Shown: positions 49,107 through 57,610 of the stretch, piece after piece
Numbering within the stretch: the first letter of the stretch is position 1
Layout of the letters: each line of letters starts with the position of its first letter
NCBI RefSeq assembly: GCF_010993775.1
Contig: NZ_WOTO01000038.1
Span: 1-64,000, forward strand
From: Fodinicola feengrottensis
Lineage (GTDB): Bacteria; Actinomycetota; Actinomycetes; Mycobacteriales; HKI-0501
Direction of reading: 5' to 3'
DNA length: 64,000 bases
Program-made: the position numbers and the translations under genes
Notes under the pieces: generated by a model
The model's input: the letters and a program-made list of their open reading frames with translations, nothing else
Database searches by the model: none
Told to the model about the DNA's origin: nothing

Positions 49107-50096
49107 GTGGTCATCCCGGTGATAGGCGTGATCCTGGTCGCGATGGCGTTCAACTACACGAACGGGTTCCACGATGCGGCGAACGCGATCGCCACCTCGG
49201 TGTCCACCCGGGCGCTTACCCCGCGAGCCGCCCTGGTGCTGGCCGCGGTGGGCAATCTGCTCGGGTCATTCCTCGGAGCAAAGGTGGCCGCGACCGTCGG
49301 CAGCGGCATCGGCCTGCACACCGGCGGTGCCGGTCTGTTGGTGGTCTTCGCGCGCGCTGATCGGCGCGATCGCCTGGAACCTGATCACCTGGTATTTCGG
49401 TCTGCCGTCATCCTCATCGCATGCGCTTATCGGCGGCATGGTCGGCGCCGCGATCGCGGCCAGCTCAACGGTGTTGTGGGCCGGCGTGATCGACAAGGTC
49501 GTCATACCGATGGTCATCTCGCCGATCGTCGGGGTGATCGCCGGCTACTTCGTGATGCTGGCGATCTACTGGATCTTCCGCCATAAGAACCCCGGCAAAC
49601 TCAACCGCGGCTTCCGCTGGGCACAGACCTGCTCGGCGGCCGGGATGGCTTTCGGGCACGGCATGCAGGACGCCGCGAAGACCATGGGCATCGTCGTGCT
49701 CGCCCTGCAGGTCGGTGGCCTGCAGACTGGGAGCTCGATTCCGCTGTGGGTCTTCTTCGTCTGCGCCGCGGTGTTGTCGGCCGGTACGTACGCCGGTGGC
49801 TGGCGGATCATGCGTACGCTTGGTCGCAAGGTGATCGAGCTCGGTCCGCCGCAGGGTTTCGCCGCCGAGGTGACCGCTTCGGTGATCCTCTACGTGGCCG
49901 CGATCGGCTTCGGCGCGCCGATCTCCACCACCCACACCATCACCTCCGCGATCATGGGCGTCGGCGCCACCAAGCGGATCTCGGCTGTCCGCTGGGGCGT
50001 CGCCGGCAACATCATCACCGCCTGGGTGCTCACGTTTTTCCCGCCGCCGGCGCGGTAGCTGCTGCCGCTTACGGGGTGTCGGCCCTCTTCGTCTGA
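49107..50096 (+). CDS. Low-affinity inorganic phosphate transporter (Pit), frameshifted
   Basis: Proton-coupled phosphate (and metal-phosphate) symporter of the PiT family. The N-terminal signature is AFNYTNGFHDAANAIATSV and the C-terminal counterpart GAPISTTHTITSAIMGVGATK, with SSSSHALIGG in the middle. Ten hydrophobic segments. Shifts at about 49350 and in the T5 run near 50035; the corrected end is 50096 (FFPAAGAVAAAAYGVSALFV), overlapping the next convergent gene by 28 bp. GTG 49107 follows AAGGAG. The high-affinity Pst system lies 5 kb downstream, so both uptake routes are nearby. Confidence 0.92.
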
Positions 50097-50882
50097 GTGC
50101 GAGCGGCGAGCAGGCCCCGGAGCGTACGGACGAATTCCTCCGCCTCCAGCGCGAAACCGACGTGGTCACCCGCGAACTCCACCGGCGCGTTGCCCAGCGC
50201 CGCGGCAAGGGCCGCGCCCGTACGGTTGGCGAGCTGTCCTTTCGACGTTGCCCCAACACCCACGACGACCTGCGTCGGGATCGCCTTCAGAGCGGCGATA
50301 TCGAACAGCGTAGCCAGTGATCGTACGAAGCATGTGCGCGAAGAAGAGATCCTCGCCGTCATCTGGCGCGTCCGCGGTGACGTCGCCCGCCGGGCCCATG
50401 TCTATGCCGGTCAGCGCCATGAATTCGCGCGTCGCCGCCGCCGGTCCCTTGTGGTGGTAAAGCTCGACCAGGTCGAAGATCGCCGCCCGCACCTCCTTGC
50501 GGTCGGGCAGCACGTCCACCACCGGCGGCTCGTGCGCGACGAGCGTACGCACCTGGTCCGGGTGCCGCGTCGCCAGCGCCAGCCCGGTGACCGCTCCGCC
50601 GCTGCTGCCCAGTACGTCGACGGGTTCGTCGCCGAGCGCCGTCAGCAGCCGGTGTACGTCATCGGCCAGCAGGTCGGCGGTGACGTCCGAGGTCGGGTCT
50701 TCGCGGGCGCTCCGGCCGGTGCCGCGCGGATCGTACGTGACGACCGTGTGGTCACCGGACATCAGCGGCGCCAGCGCCGCGAAGCCGCTGCTGTCCATCG
50801 GCGCCCCGATCATCACCAGCAGCGGACCCGACCCGCGGATCTCGTAGTGCAGGCGCGCACCGGGAACGTCCAACGTCGACAT
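50069..50882 (-). CDS. Alpha/beta-fold hydrolase, frameshifted
   Basis: Hydrolase with the classic fold: GSGPLLVMIGAPMDSSGF (oxyanion loop), VTYDPRGTGRSAREDP, nucleophile elbow VDVLGSSGGAVTGLALA (Ser in GSSGG), PTQVVVGVGATSKGQ (Asp region) and FAGDHVGFALEAEEF (catalytic His in GDHVGF). A shift at about 50320 breaks it; the corrected end is 50069. ~270 residues, cytoplasmic. Similar to haloperoxidase/lactonase-type hydrolases of actinomycetes with no known substrate. Start ATG 50882 (MSTLDVPGARLHYE). Confidence 0.82.
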
Positions 50883-50979
50883 GAGATGCCCTCTCCGGAG
50901 ATGGCTTGGCCTTCAGGTTCATGCTGCTCCTGGGCATCGGGAGGAATCGTCCGGCTCGCGGACGACCTCTCGTACGCCG

Positions 50980-51347
50980 TCAGGTGGTCTTCCGACGAAA
51001 AGCCTGGTTGAGGGCGGCGATGGAGGCCAGGATCGTCACCACGAAACCAAGGACGTAAAGCCACACTCCGCTGGTCCCCAGCAGGGTTCCGGCGGTCGGC
51101 AGTCGGACGTAGCCGCCGCTGAGGGTGAAACCAACCAACATGAAAAGGCCAACGAAGAGGCCCAGAATTGGCGCCCACTTCCATCGCAGGACTCCGATCA
51201 GAAGCGCTGCGACCAGCGAGATCGGGATGGCCGGCGGGATCGTCGGGAAGCCCGGCACGCCGCCGGCGACTTCGAGCGGGACGGCGATCGCCATGGCGAC
51301 CAGGCGGTGATGAGGGTGATGCGAGTGGGGGACAGGTAAGCGGGCAC
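50980..51347 (-). CDS. Small membrane protein of unknown function, frameshifted
   Basis: A ~122-residue protein with four TM stretches: RITLITAG..LVAMAIAVPL, IPISLVAALLIGVL, APILGLFVGLFMLVGFTL and SGVWLYVLGFVVTILASIAAL. GTG 51347 has AAGGAG 8 bp upstream. A shift near 51305 splits the first TM from the rest. Family not recognised; DUF-type small integral membrane protein. It lies between the hydrolase gene and a mobile-element cluster. Confidence 0.6.
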
Positions 51348-51545
51348 GATCGTGACTCCTTGGGTCGAGGTGCCCTCCATACTCGACGCGAGACCGGGCC
51401 GCGCCATCCGAGCAGCGGCGACACTGTTCGTACGTAGATTTGCGTACGCCGCAGCCTCGGTCAGGTGAGTGGGGCCTGTTGCCAGCGGGGCTGGGGAGCG
51501 GCGAACGGCACTCGGCCTCACTCGCGAAAAAATGTCTCGCGCGCG

Positions 51546-52126
51546 TCCTCAAACCCACCCCCCACCCGATCACTGGGTGTGATGTCTCAGGACATCGGTG
51601 ACGGTTTTGCATCAGGACATCGGTGACGATCGGTGTGTCAGGACATTGGTGACGGTTCGATCGTTTTGGGCGTCGGTCGTGGAGTTGTCCGTTGCCGACG
51701 TAGGTGCGACCGGGTGCTGCTGGGCTGTGTTGGATGCGGGTGGTGCCCTGCATGTCGGTGATGGCGGTGGCGTCCTGGACGACGATGACGTCCCGGCCGC
51801 GCGGCGGCCGTCGACCAGGTAGGTGACCTTGCGCAGCCGGACGCTGCCCGTTCTACACAGCCCGCATCACGCGGGTGTCCTCGGGCGTCGTAGGCCGGGG
51901 CTGCGAGCTTGTAGGCGGGCTGGTCGTGGGGTCTGGGACGGTCGGGTTTGGGCCGTCGGGGATCGACTTTGGGGCCGTTCAACCGGGGCCAAGTGTCACC
52001 ACCAACCACCACGAAACTGTCACCGATGTCCTGATGCAGAACTGTCACCGATGTCCTGCGAGATAACAACCCGATCACTGGGTGGGGGCAAGAAAACAGT
52101 GTGGGTACGACAGTTTCGCGCCGTAG
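51546..52126 (-). mobile_element. TIR-bearing element, copy 6, interrupted
   Basis: Half of the repeat family is recognisable on both sides of an inserted mini-element: TCCTCAAACCCACCCCCCAC up to 51579, and GGGTGGGGGCAAGAAAACAG to the right end GTACGACAGTTTCGCGCCGT at 52126. The far (left) terminal repeat is absent. The host hairpin CACCCG-TCACTGGGTG has one extra A relative to other copies. It lies between tandem minus-strand genes. Confidence 0.7.
51580..52068. mobile_element. IS481-like mini-element with 16-bp target duplication
   Basis: Ends TGATGTCTCAGGACATCGGT (51580) and, in reverse complement, TGTTATCTCGCAGGACATCG (52068) form inverted repeats. Each is followed by further GCATCAGGACATCGGTGAC units. 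The flanks ACCCGATCACTGGGTG are an exact 16-bp direct repeat (51564-51579 and 52069-52084). IS481-family elements have such AGGACATCGGTGAC ends. The 489-bp interior has no full transposase; a minus-strand stretch (KVTYLVDGRRA, TYVGNGQ) may be a degraded transposase C-terminus. It is a non-autonomous derivative or deletion relic. Confidence 0.75.
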
Positions 52127-52141
52127 CGGATAGATCTGTGG

Positions 52142-53390
52142 TCAGGCGATGGCCGCGGTCGTCCGGGTGGCGGCTGCTCGCCGGTGCAGGACTGGGCGGG
52201 CCAGTACGAGGTAGCCGGCGGCCAGCACCAGGCCACTGACCAGGCAGCCAATCCACGGGCCGGCCGGCCCGAAGACGCTCAAAGCAGTGGTGCCGGCGGC
52301 CGGCGCGAGAATGTACGCCGAGCTTCGGCTGAGGTTGAAAAGCGCCTGGTAGCGGCCTTGCGCGGTGGTCGGGGCGAGATCGGCTATCAGGGACTGCGCG
52401 AAGCCGGCGGTACCCCAGCTCGCCGATCGTCCACACCACCACCGAGCCGACGAAGGCCCATTGGGAGTGCGCGAGCGCGGTCAGCCCGAAGCCAACGCCC
52501 AGCAGCGCGCCGGACGCGGCCTGCACGCGCATCTGGTTGAAGCGGCTCAGCCACGCCGTCGCGAACGGCTGCAGCACGACGATCAGCACGCCGTTGACGG
52601 CGAGGGCGATGCCGTACGAGGCCGCCGAGAGTCCAGCGCCGTGCATGGTCAGCGGCAGCGTCACGTCCGCCTGCGTGTAGATGGTCGCGTACAGGGCCGT
52701 CAACCCGAGCATGCCGAGCAGAAGTGGATCACGCAGGGCTGTCCGATAGCCGACCGCAGGCTCGTGTGCCGCCGGCTTCGGGCGGGTGTTTGTCTTGGTA
52801 GCGAAGAAAATCAATGCTCCGAAGACCAGGCAGGTGGCCGCGTCGAGAACGAAGAGCAGGCCGTAGCCGCGCTCGGCGAGCCACCCGCCAGCCATCGCGC
52901 CGACCGCGAAACCGAGGTTGTTGGCCCAGAACAGCAGCCCGTACGCCCGCGCGCGCTGGCTGACGGGCACGATGTCGGCGATCAGCGCGCCCGAAGCCGG
53001 CCGATAGAGATCGGCGGCCATCCCGGCGGCGAAGGCGGTGATCGCGATGGTGGGCGTCGTCGAGGCCGCTCCCAGTGCCATAAGTGTGGCCGCGGAGACG
53101 ACCATGGAGCCGCCGAGAGCGACCCGGCGGTTCAGGTGGTCGGCGAGCAGCCCGCCCAACAGCGGCCCAATCAAGCTGCCGACGCCATAAATCACCAGGA
53201 TGACGCCGGCCTGCGCAATGGTCAGGCCGCGCGCGACCGTCAGGTAGAGAGCCAGAAACGGTTGTACGAAGGTGCCGAGCCGGTTGGCCAGCATGCCGGT
53301 CCACTGCACCCAGAACGCCCGCGGCAGTCCGCCGTACGCGCCGGCAAGGACCTGGCGAAAGCGTCCTGGCGGCGGGCGGAGGTCGGTCAC
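52142..53390 (-). CDS. MFS transporter (12-TM, MdtH/YceL-like), frameshifted
   Basis: Drug-proton antiporter-type membrane exporter. It begins VTDLRPPPGRFRQVLAGAYG, then WTGMLANRLGTFVQPFLALY, GGLLADHLNRRVALGG (motif A), GMAADLYRPASGALIADIVP, ARAYGLLFWANNLGFAVGAM and AGGWLAERGYGLLF. A shift at about 52405 (GELGY) precedes the last two TMs, and the corrected frame ends at 52142 (ATRTTAAIA). ~415 residues. GTG 53390 start. The divergent TetR gene (53474) and a palindrome between them indicate substrate-induced derepression. Specific substrate unknown. Confidence 0.82.
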
Positions 53391-53448
53391 CCGTACGAGC
53401 CTTCCGGACCTGGTCGCATCCACCAACCCGATTTCCTGGTAACGTCTT

Positions 53449-53460
53449 GTTTCTAGAAAC
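53449..53460. promoter_or_regulatory. Palindromic operator between MFS and TetR genes
   Basis: GTTTCTAGAAAC is a perfect 12-bp palindrome 14 bp before the TetR start, and outer TAAC (53438) and GTTA extend partial symmetry over ~30 bp. It is a likely autoregulatory site for the TetR protein covering both promoters. Confidence 0.6.
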
Positions 53461-53473
53461 GGAGTGTTACTGA

Positions 53474-54070
53474 GTGTCCAGACTAACCCGTGTTGAGCAA
53501 CAGCGGCGGACCCATCAGGCCCTGCTGGACGTCGGTCTGGCCGTTTTCCTGCGGTGCGGGTTCCTGGCCACCACTGTCGAGGAGATCGCCGCTGAGGCCG
53601 GCTACACGCGTGGCGCTGTCTACAAGCATTTCGGCGGTAAGGAGGGCTTGTGGCAGGCGATCGTCGACGGTCAGGCCGACGCGCAGCTCGCCGGCCTGCG
53701 GGAGCTGCTCGACGGAGTGTCCAGCCGCGAGGAACTGGTCGCGGCGCTGAGTCCGCTCGACGGGGTGGCGGTGCAGTGGATCCAGGTGTCCGCCGAGTTC
53801 CTGGCCGCGGCCGCCGGCCGGCCGGAAATCGCCGCCGCGATCGTCGGCGCGCAACGCGAACGCGAAGCACTGATCGTCGAGTCGTTGACCCAGTTGTGCG
53901 TACGTCTGGACGTACGCCCGGTCATGCCGTTGCCGCAGGTAGTCGCCATGCTGGCCGGCCTCGCCGGCAGCCTCGCCCTGCGGCGGGCGATCGACCCGTC
54001 CGTCGACGCGGCCGCTATCACGGCCGGTGTCGTACGGGCGATTTTCCCGCCGGCCGGCACTGATGGGTGA
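53474..54070 (+). CDS. TetR-family transcriptional regulator
   Basis: An intact 198-residue repressor. Helix-turn-helix residues ~8-55: RRTHQALLDVGLAVFLRCGF, TTVEEIAAEAGYTRGAVYKHF. The C-terminal domain (SLTQLCVRLDVRPVMPLPQV) is of the variable ligand-binding type. GTG 53474 begins 14 bp after a perfect palindrome. It is divergent from the MFS exporter it most likely controls. Its stop overlaps the start of the next small gene by 8 bp, so the two are translationally coupled. Confidence 0.88.
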   Translation: MSRLTRVEQQRRTHQALLDVGLAVFLRCGFLATTVEEIAAEAGYTRGAVYKHFGGKEGLWQAIVDGQADAQLAGLRELLDGVSSREELVAALSPLDGVAVQWIQVSAEFLAAAAGRPEIAAAIVGAQREREALIVESLTQLCVRLDVRPVMPLPQVVAMLAGLAGSLALRRAIDPSVDAAAITAGVVRAIFPPAGTDG

Positions 54071-54293
54071 CGTGGTGGCGATCGCGGTCTGGAGTGTTTT
54101 CCTCGCGGTCATGATGGGAGGCCTCGTCTGGCTGGCCCGCCGCGTCCGGCGACGCGGCGTCGGCAGCAGCGTGCTCAGCCCGATCGAGGAAATCTGGCAC
54201 CCGGCCATCCGGGAGTTCCGGTTCGAGACCGAGGCCTACGAGGAACGCATGGTGCCGATGCGGACTCCCGACGATCCCCTGCACCCTGACTGA
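54063..54293 (+). CDS. Small single-TM membrane protein
   Basis: A 76-residue protein with one TM helix (IAVWSVFLAVMMGGLVWLAR), a basic stop-transfer RRVRRRG, and a cytoplasmic tail (EEIWHPAIREFRFETEAYEE). ATG 54063 overlaps the TetR stop (54068-54070), suggesting translation coupled to the regulator. Similar short TM proteins occur widely in actinomycetes; no function is known. Confidence 0.6.
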   Translation: MGDVVAIAVWSVFLAVMMGGLVWLARRVRRRGVGSSVLSPIEEIWHPAIREFRFETEAYEERMVPMRTPDDPLHPD

Positions 54294-54397
54294 CCCTGGC
54301 GAACTCGCACGACAACGTCGAGTTCCCCCAGGGCGGCGTACGGGAGGCGACCCCCGCTCGAGCAGCCACCACCTACCACCCGACTCCTTTACATAGG

Positions 54398-54577
54398 GTG
54401 CGGCTTAAAACTGTCGTACCCCTCCGACAGATTTGCCCCCACCCAGTGACGGGTGGGGGGCGGGTTCGAGGACCAATGTTCAACGAAAAATTAAGGTCCA
54501 CCTCTCGACCCACCCCCCCGCCCGTTCAAAGGGAGGGGGAAAGAAAAACAGACACGTACGACAATTTCGCGCCCCAC
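54398..54577 (+). mobile_element. TIR-bearing 180-bp element, copy 5
   Basis: Full-length, same orientation as copy 1: left end GTGCGGCTTAAAACTGTCGT (diverged at 4 bases), right end TACGACAATTTCGCGCCCC. It retains both hairpins and the CCAATGTTCAAC core. Flanking ACATAGG on the left is shared with copy 1, so the true boundary may extend 7 bp. It lies between the small TM gene and phoU, which converge. Confidence 0.8.
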
Positions 54578-55011
54578 TCGGCGTGTTGGGCTCCGACACG
54601 GTCGTGGCCGGTCTCGGCGTTTCGCTGCTAAGACGACGACAGCAGCGTCAAGTTCGCGGCGCTCGGTGTCGAGTGCGGCACAATATCCCGCAGTCGACGT
54701 CGAGTGCGGGACATTGTGCTGCGGTCGATGAGCTGGTGGCCGTCCAGCGGCACGAAAAAAGTGTGGCATTCGCCGAACGCCACCCCAAAGCGTTCGGTGC
54801 CCAGTGGCGCATCACTGCGTCACTCGCCGAGCGCCACCAATGTTGTGTCACTCGGCGAGCCGCCACCGCGGTTCGCAGGGGCCGCCCGCGCGGGGGACGG
54901 AGAAACCCGTCTCCCACCGCCAAAAGGTGGACAAGTCCTCGGCCGAGCACCCACCACCGAACATCCGACTTTGCCGGGGGCGCCTGAGCCAGCGTGTCGG
55001 GGCGCACGACA
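54578..55011. repeat. Hairpin-rich noncoding stretch
   Basis: About 430 bp without a gene, filled with palindromes. An IR spans 54667-54725 (arms ~25 nt with three mismatches, centred near 54696: GCGGCACAATATCCCGCA / TGCGGGACATTGTGCTGC). Then CGAACGC/GCGTTCG (54774/54790), and CTCGCCGAG / CTCGGCGAG (54824/54850). Two diverged tandem units (from 54763 and 54818) each contain CGCCGA.CGCCACC. Resembles a cluster of REP-type elements; it follows phoU on the minus strand and could terminate it. Confidence 0.5.
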
Positions 55012-55698
55012 CTAGCTGACGGTGTCGAACCACGGGTCGTCGCCGGAATCCAGCGGCGGGCGTTCGCCGCTGACCAGGTAGCGGACCTCCTCGCCGATGG
55101 AGGCGGCGTGGTCGGCGAAGCGTTCGTAATAGCGGCTGATCAGGGTCGTGTCGATGGCCGCCGCCACGCCATGGGACCAGTTGTTGAGCAGTATCAGGAA
55201 AAGTTTGCGGTGCAACGCGTCCATCGCGTCGTCGTCCGCGACGAGTTCGGCGGCCAGGGTGGCGTCCAGTCGGGCGACCACCGAGCCGGCCTTGAGGATG
55301 AGCCGCTCGGCCACGTCGGCCATGTCGGTGATGACCGAGAGCAGTTCGGCCGGGACGGCCGGCGCCGGATATCGGCGCTCGGCAATGGTGGCGAGGTGCG
55401 ACGACAGCACGCCCATCCGATGCAGATTCGCGGCCGACCGCAGAGCCGCCAGCACCGTACGCAAGTCGCTCGCGACCGGCTGCTGCATGGCCAACACGAC
55501 ATAAACGTCGTGCTCGACCGCGGCCGCGAGCGCGCTGATCTCCGTGCGGAGGTCGCGCACTCGCGGGACCGGGTCGATCGACACGGTCAGCAGCGCGGCA
55601 CTGGCGTCCGAGATCGCGTCCCGGGTCAGTCCCGTCATGCGTACGAGAGTGGACCGGACGTCCGCGATCTGAACCAGAAACTCACTGCGCTGGACCAC
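55012..55698 (-). CDS. phoU: Phosphate transport system regulator PhoU
   Basis: Cytoplasmic negative regulator of phosphate signalling, 228 residues, intact. Two PhoU helical repeats: LVRMTGLTRDAISDASAALL with PVRDLRTEI-like VRDLRTEISALAAAVEHDV in the first half, and VITDMADVAERLILKAGSVV with ISRYYERFADHAASIGEEV (metal-cluster Asp/Glu) in the second. It lies 9 bp after pstB, at the 3' end of the pst operon, where it couples PstB to PhoR-type signalling. Confidence 0.95.
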   Translation of the reverse strand: MVQRSEFLVQIADVRSTLVRMTGLTRDAISDASAALLTVSIDPVPRVRDLRTEISALAAAVEHDVYVVLAMQQPVASDLRTVLAALRSAANLHRMGVLSSHLATIAERRYPAPAVPAELLSVITDMADVAERLILKAGSVVARLDATLAAELVADDDAMDALHRKLFLILLNNWSHGVAAAIDTTLISRYYERFADHAASIGEEVRYLVSGERPPLDSGDDPWFDTVS

Positions 55699-55707
55699 CT
55701 GCGCACT

Positions 55708-56484
55708 TTATCCGAAGCGCCCGGTGATGTAGTCCTCAGTGCCTTTTTGGGAAGGGTTGGTGAAGATCTTCTGGGTGTCGGCCATCTCGATCAGCTTGCC
55801 GGGCTTGCCGACCGCGGCGAGGTTGAAAAACGCCGTACGATCGCTGACCCGCGCCGCCTGCTGCATGTTGTGTGTGACGATGACGATCGTGTAGCGCTCT
55901 TTCAGCTCGCTGATCAGGTCCTCGATCGCGAGCGTGGAGATCGGGTCCAGCGCCGAGCACGGCTCGTCCATCAGCAGCACCTGCGGCTCGACCGCGATCG
56001 CGCGGGCGATGCACAGCCGCTGTTGCTGGCCGCCGGACAGGCCAGCGCCGGGCTTGCTCAGCCGGTCCGAGACCTCGTTCCAGAGGTTGGCACCCTTGAG
56101 CGCTTTCTCCACGATCTCGTCGAGCTTCTTTTTTGGTTGCCGGCCCTGAAGTTTCAACCCCGCGACCACGTTGTCATAGATCGACATGGTGGGGAAAGGG
56201 TTGGGACGCTGGAAAACCATCCCGATTGTCCGGCGTACGTTCACCGGGTCGACCGAGCTGTGATAGATGTCCTCGCCGTCCAGCAGCACCTTGCCCTCGA
56301 CCCTGGCACCCGGAATCACCTCGTGCATCCGGTTCAGCGTCCGCAGGAAAGTCGACTTCCCGCAGCCGGACGGGCCGATGAACGCGGTCACGCTCCGCGG
56401 TTCCACGGTCATCGAAACGCCTTCAACGGCAAGGAACTTGCCGTAGTAGACGTTCAGATCGGATACGTCGATGCTTTTTGCCAT
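55708..56484 (-). CDS. pstB: Phosphate ABC transporter ATPase PstB
   Basis: ATP-binding subunit of the high-affinity Pst importer. Walker A AFIGPSGCGKSTFLRTLNRM, the signature SGGQQQRLCIARAIA, Walker B VLLMDEPCSALDP and the switch His in VTHNMQQAARVSD are complete; 258 residues, intact. The start MAKSIDVSDLNVYYGKFLAV (ATG 56484) matches PstB proteins. It precedes phoU and follows pstA by 23 bp on the same strand. Confidence 0.96.
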   Translation of the reverse strand: MAKSIDVSDLNVYYGKFLAVEGVSMTVEPRSVTAFIGPSGCGKSTFLRTLNRMHEVIPGARVEGKVLLDGEDIYHSSVDPVNVRRTIGMVFQRPNPFPTMSIYDNVVAGLKLQGRQPKKKLDEIVEKALKGANLWNEVSDRLSKPGAGLSGGQQQRLCIARAIAVEPQVLLMDEPCSALDPISTLAIEDLISELKERYTIVIVTHNMQQAARVSDRTAFFNLAAVGKPGKLIEMADTQKIFTNPSQKGTEDYITGRFG

Positions 56485-56507
56485 CGCGATTCTTGTCCTT
56501 CTGGTAG

Positions 56508-57606
56508 CTAGCCGCGGGCCTTGGTGAACCGGGCGGCGAACCGCGCCAGCGCGTTCAACAACATGATGATGATGATCAGTCAGTACGAGAGCCGCCGCCC
56601 ACGCCCGGTAGAACGCCGGCGCGGTGGTGCTGCCGGCCGCCGTGGTCAGCTGCTCGAAAATGTACGTCGGCAACGTCGTCATCGGGTTCGGGTTCGGGTC
56701 GGTCAGCGAAAGACTGAACGGATCGAAGTTGATCTTCGGGTTTGTCCCGACCAGCAACAGCAGCGGGGCGGTTTCGCCCATCGCGCGGGCGATGCCCAGC
56801 ACAATGCCGGTGACGATGCCGGAGAAGGCGGTCGGCAGCACCACCTTGGTAATAGTCCGCCATTTCGGTACGCCGAGCGCGTACGAGGCCTCGCGCAGCT
56901 CGGACGGGACCAGCTTCAGCATTTCCTCGCTGTTGCGTACGACCACCGGCAACATCAGGATTACCAGCGCCAGCGCGCCGGCGAAACCGGAGAACTGGAA
57001 TCCCAGTGCCAGCAACCAGAAAGCGTAGATGAACAGACCGGCCACAATGGACGGTACGCCCATCATCAGGTCGACGAAGAAGCTGATCGCCCGGGCCAGC
57101 CGTTTGCCCTGCCCGTATTCGACCAAATAGACCGCGGTCAGAATGCCAATGGGCACCGCGATCACCGCGGTGATCAGGTGATCAGGCTGATCAGCAGCGT
57201 CCCGATGATCGCGTGGTAAATGCCGCCGCCGTCTTTGGCCGGGTCGATGAGAAACATCGAGTGGGTCAGGAAGGTCGGCGTCAACTCACGGTATCCGCGT
57301 AGGACGGTGAAAACCGCGATCGACAGCAGCGGCGCGACGGGCCAACACGAAAGCGGTGTAGACGGCGGTCGTACAAAGCCGGTCCCGAGCCTGCCGGGAG
57401 CCTTCCACCGCGAAGCTCGCGACGGTCAGCGCGAGCGCGAAGATCACGCCGGCCAGTACGCTGAAACCGAGTGCGCTGCGGTTGCCGGTGAGGGCGAACA
57501 GGATCGCCACCAACACGATCGCGCCGCCGGCGATCGCCCACGGCGACCAGCGTGGCAATTTGTTGCCACGCAATGAATCCCGGAGCTCAGAGGGAACAGT
57601 GGTCAC
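56508..57606 (-). CDS. pstA: Phosphate ABC transporter permease PstA, frameshifted
   Basis: Inner-membrane permease. GTG 57606 begins four bases after the pstC stop, with AAGGG close by. Permease hallmarks are VAVPIGILTAVYLVEYGQGK, SIVAGLFIYAFWLLALGFQF, and the EAA-loop ELREASYALGVPKWRTITKVV followed by GIVTGIVLGIARAMGETAPL. Shifts near 57340, 57175 and 56575 break the frame, the middle one beside a TGATCAGG duplication. The corrected product is ~365 residues ending ARFAARFTKARG. Confidence 0.88.
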
Positions 57607-57610
57607 GGGT

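Noticed and set aside
51546..52126. A CRISPR-like array from the repeated AGGACATCGGTGAC units
   Set aside because: Units are at the two ends of one element in inverted arrangement, unequal spacing, and no cas genes are present.
54994..56511. 505-codon plus-strand frame over phoU and pstB
   Set aside because: Antisense to two intact, strongly conserved genes.
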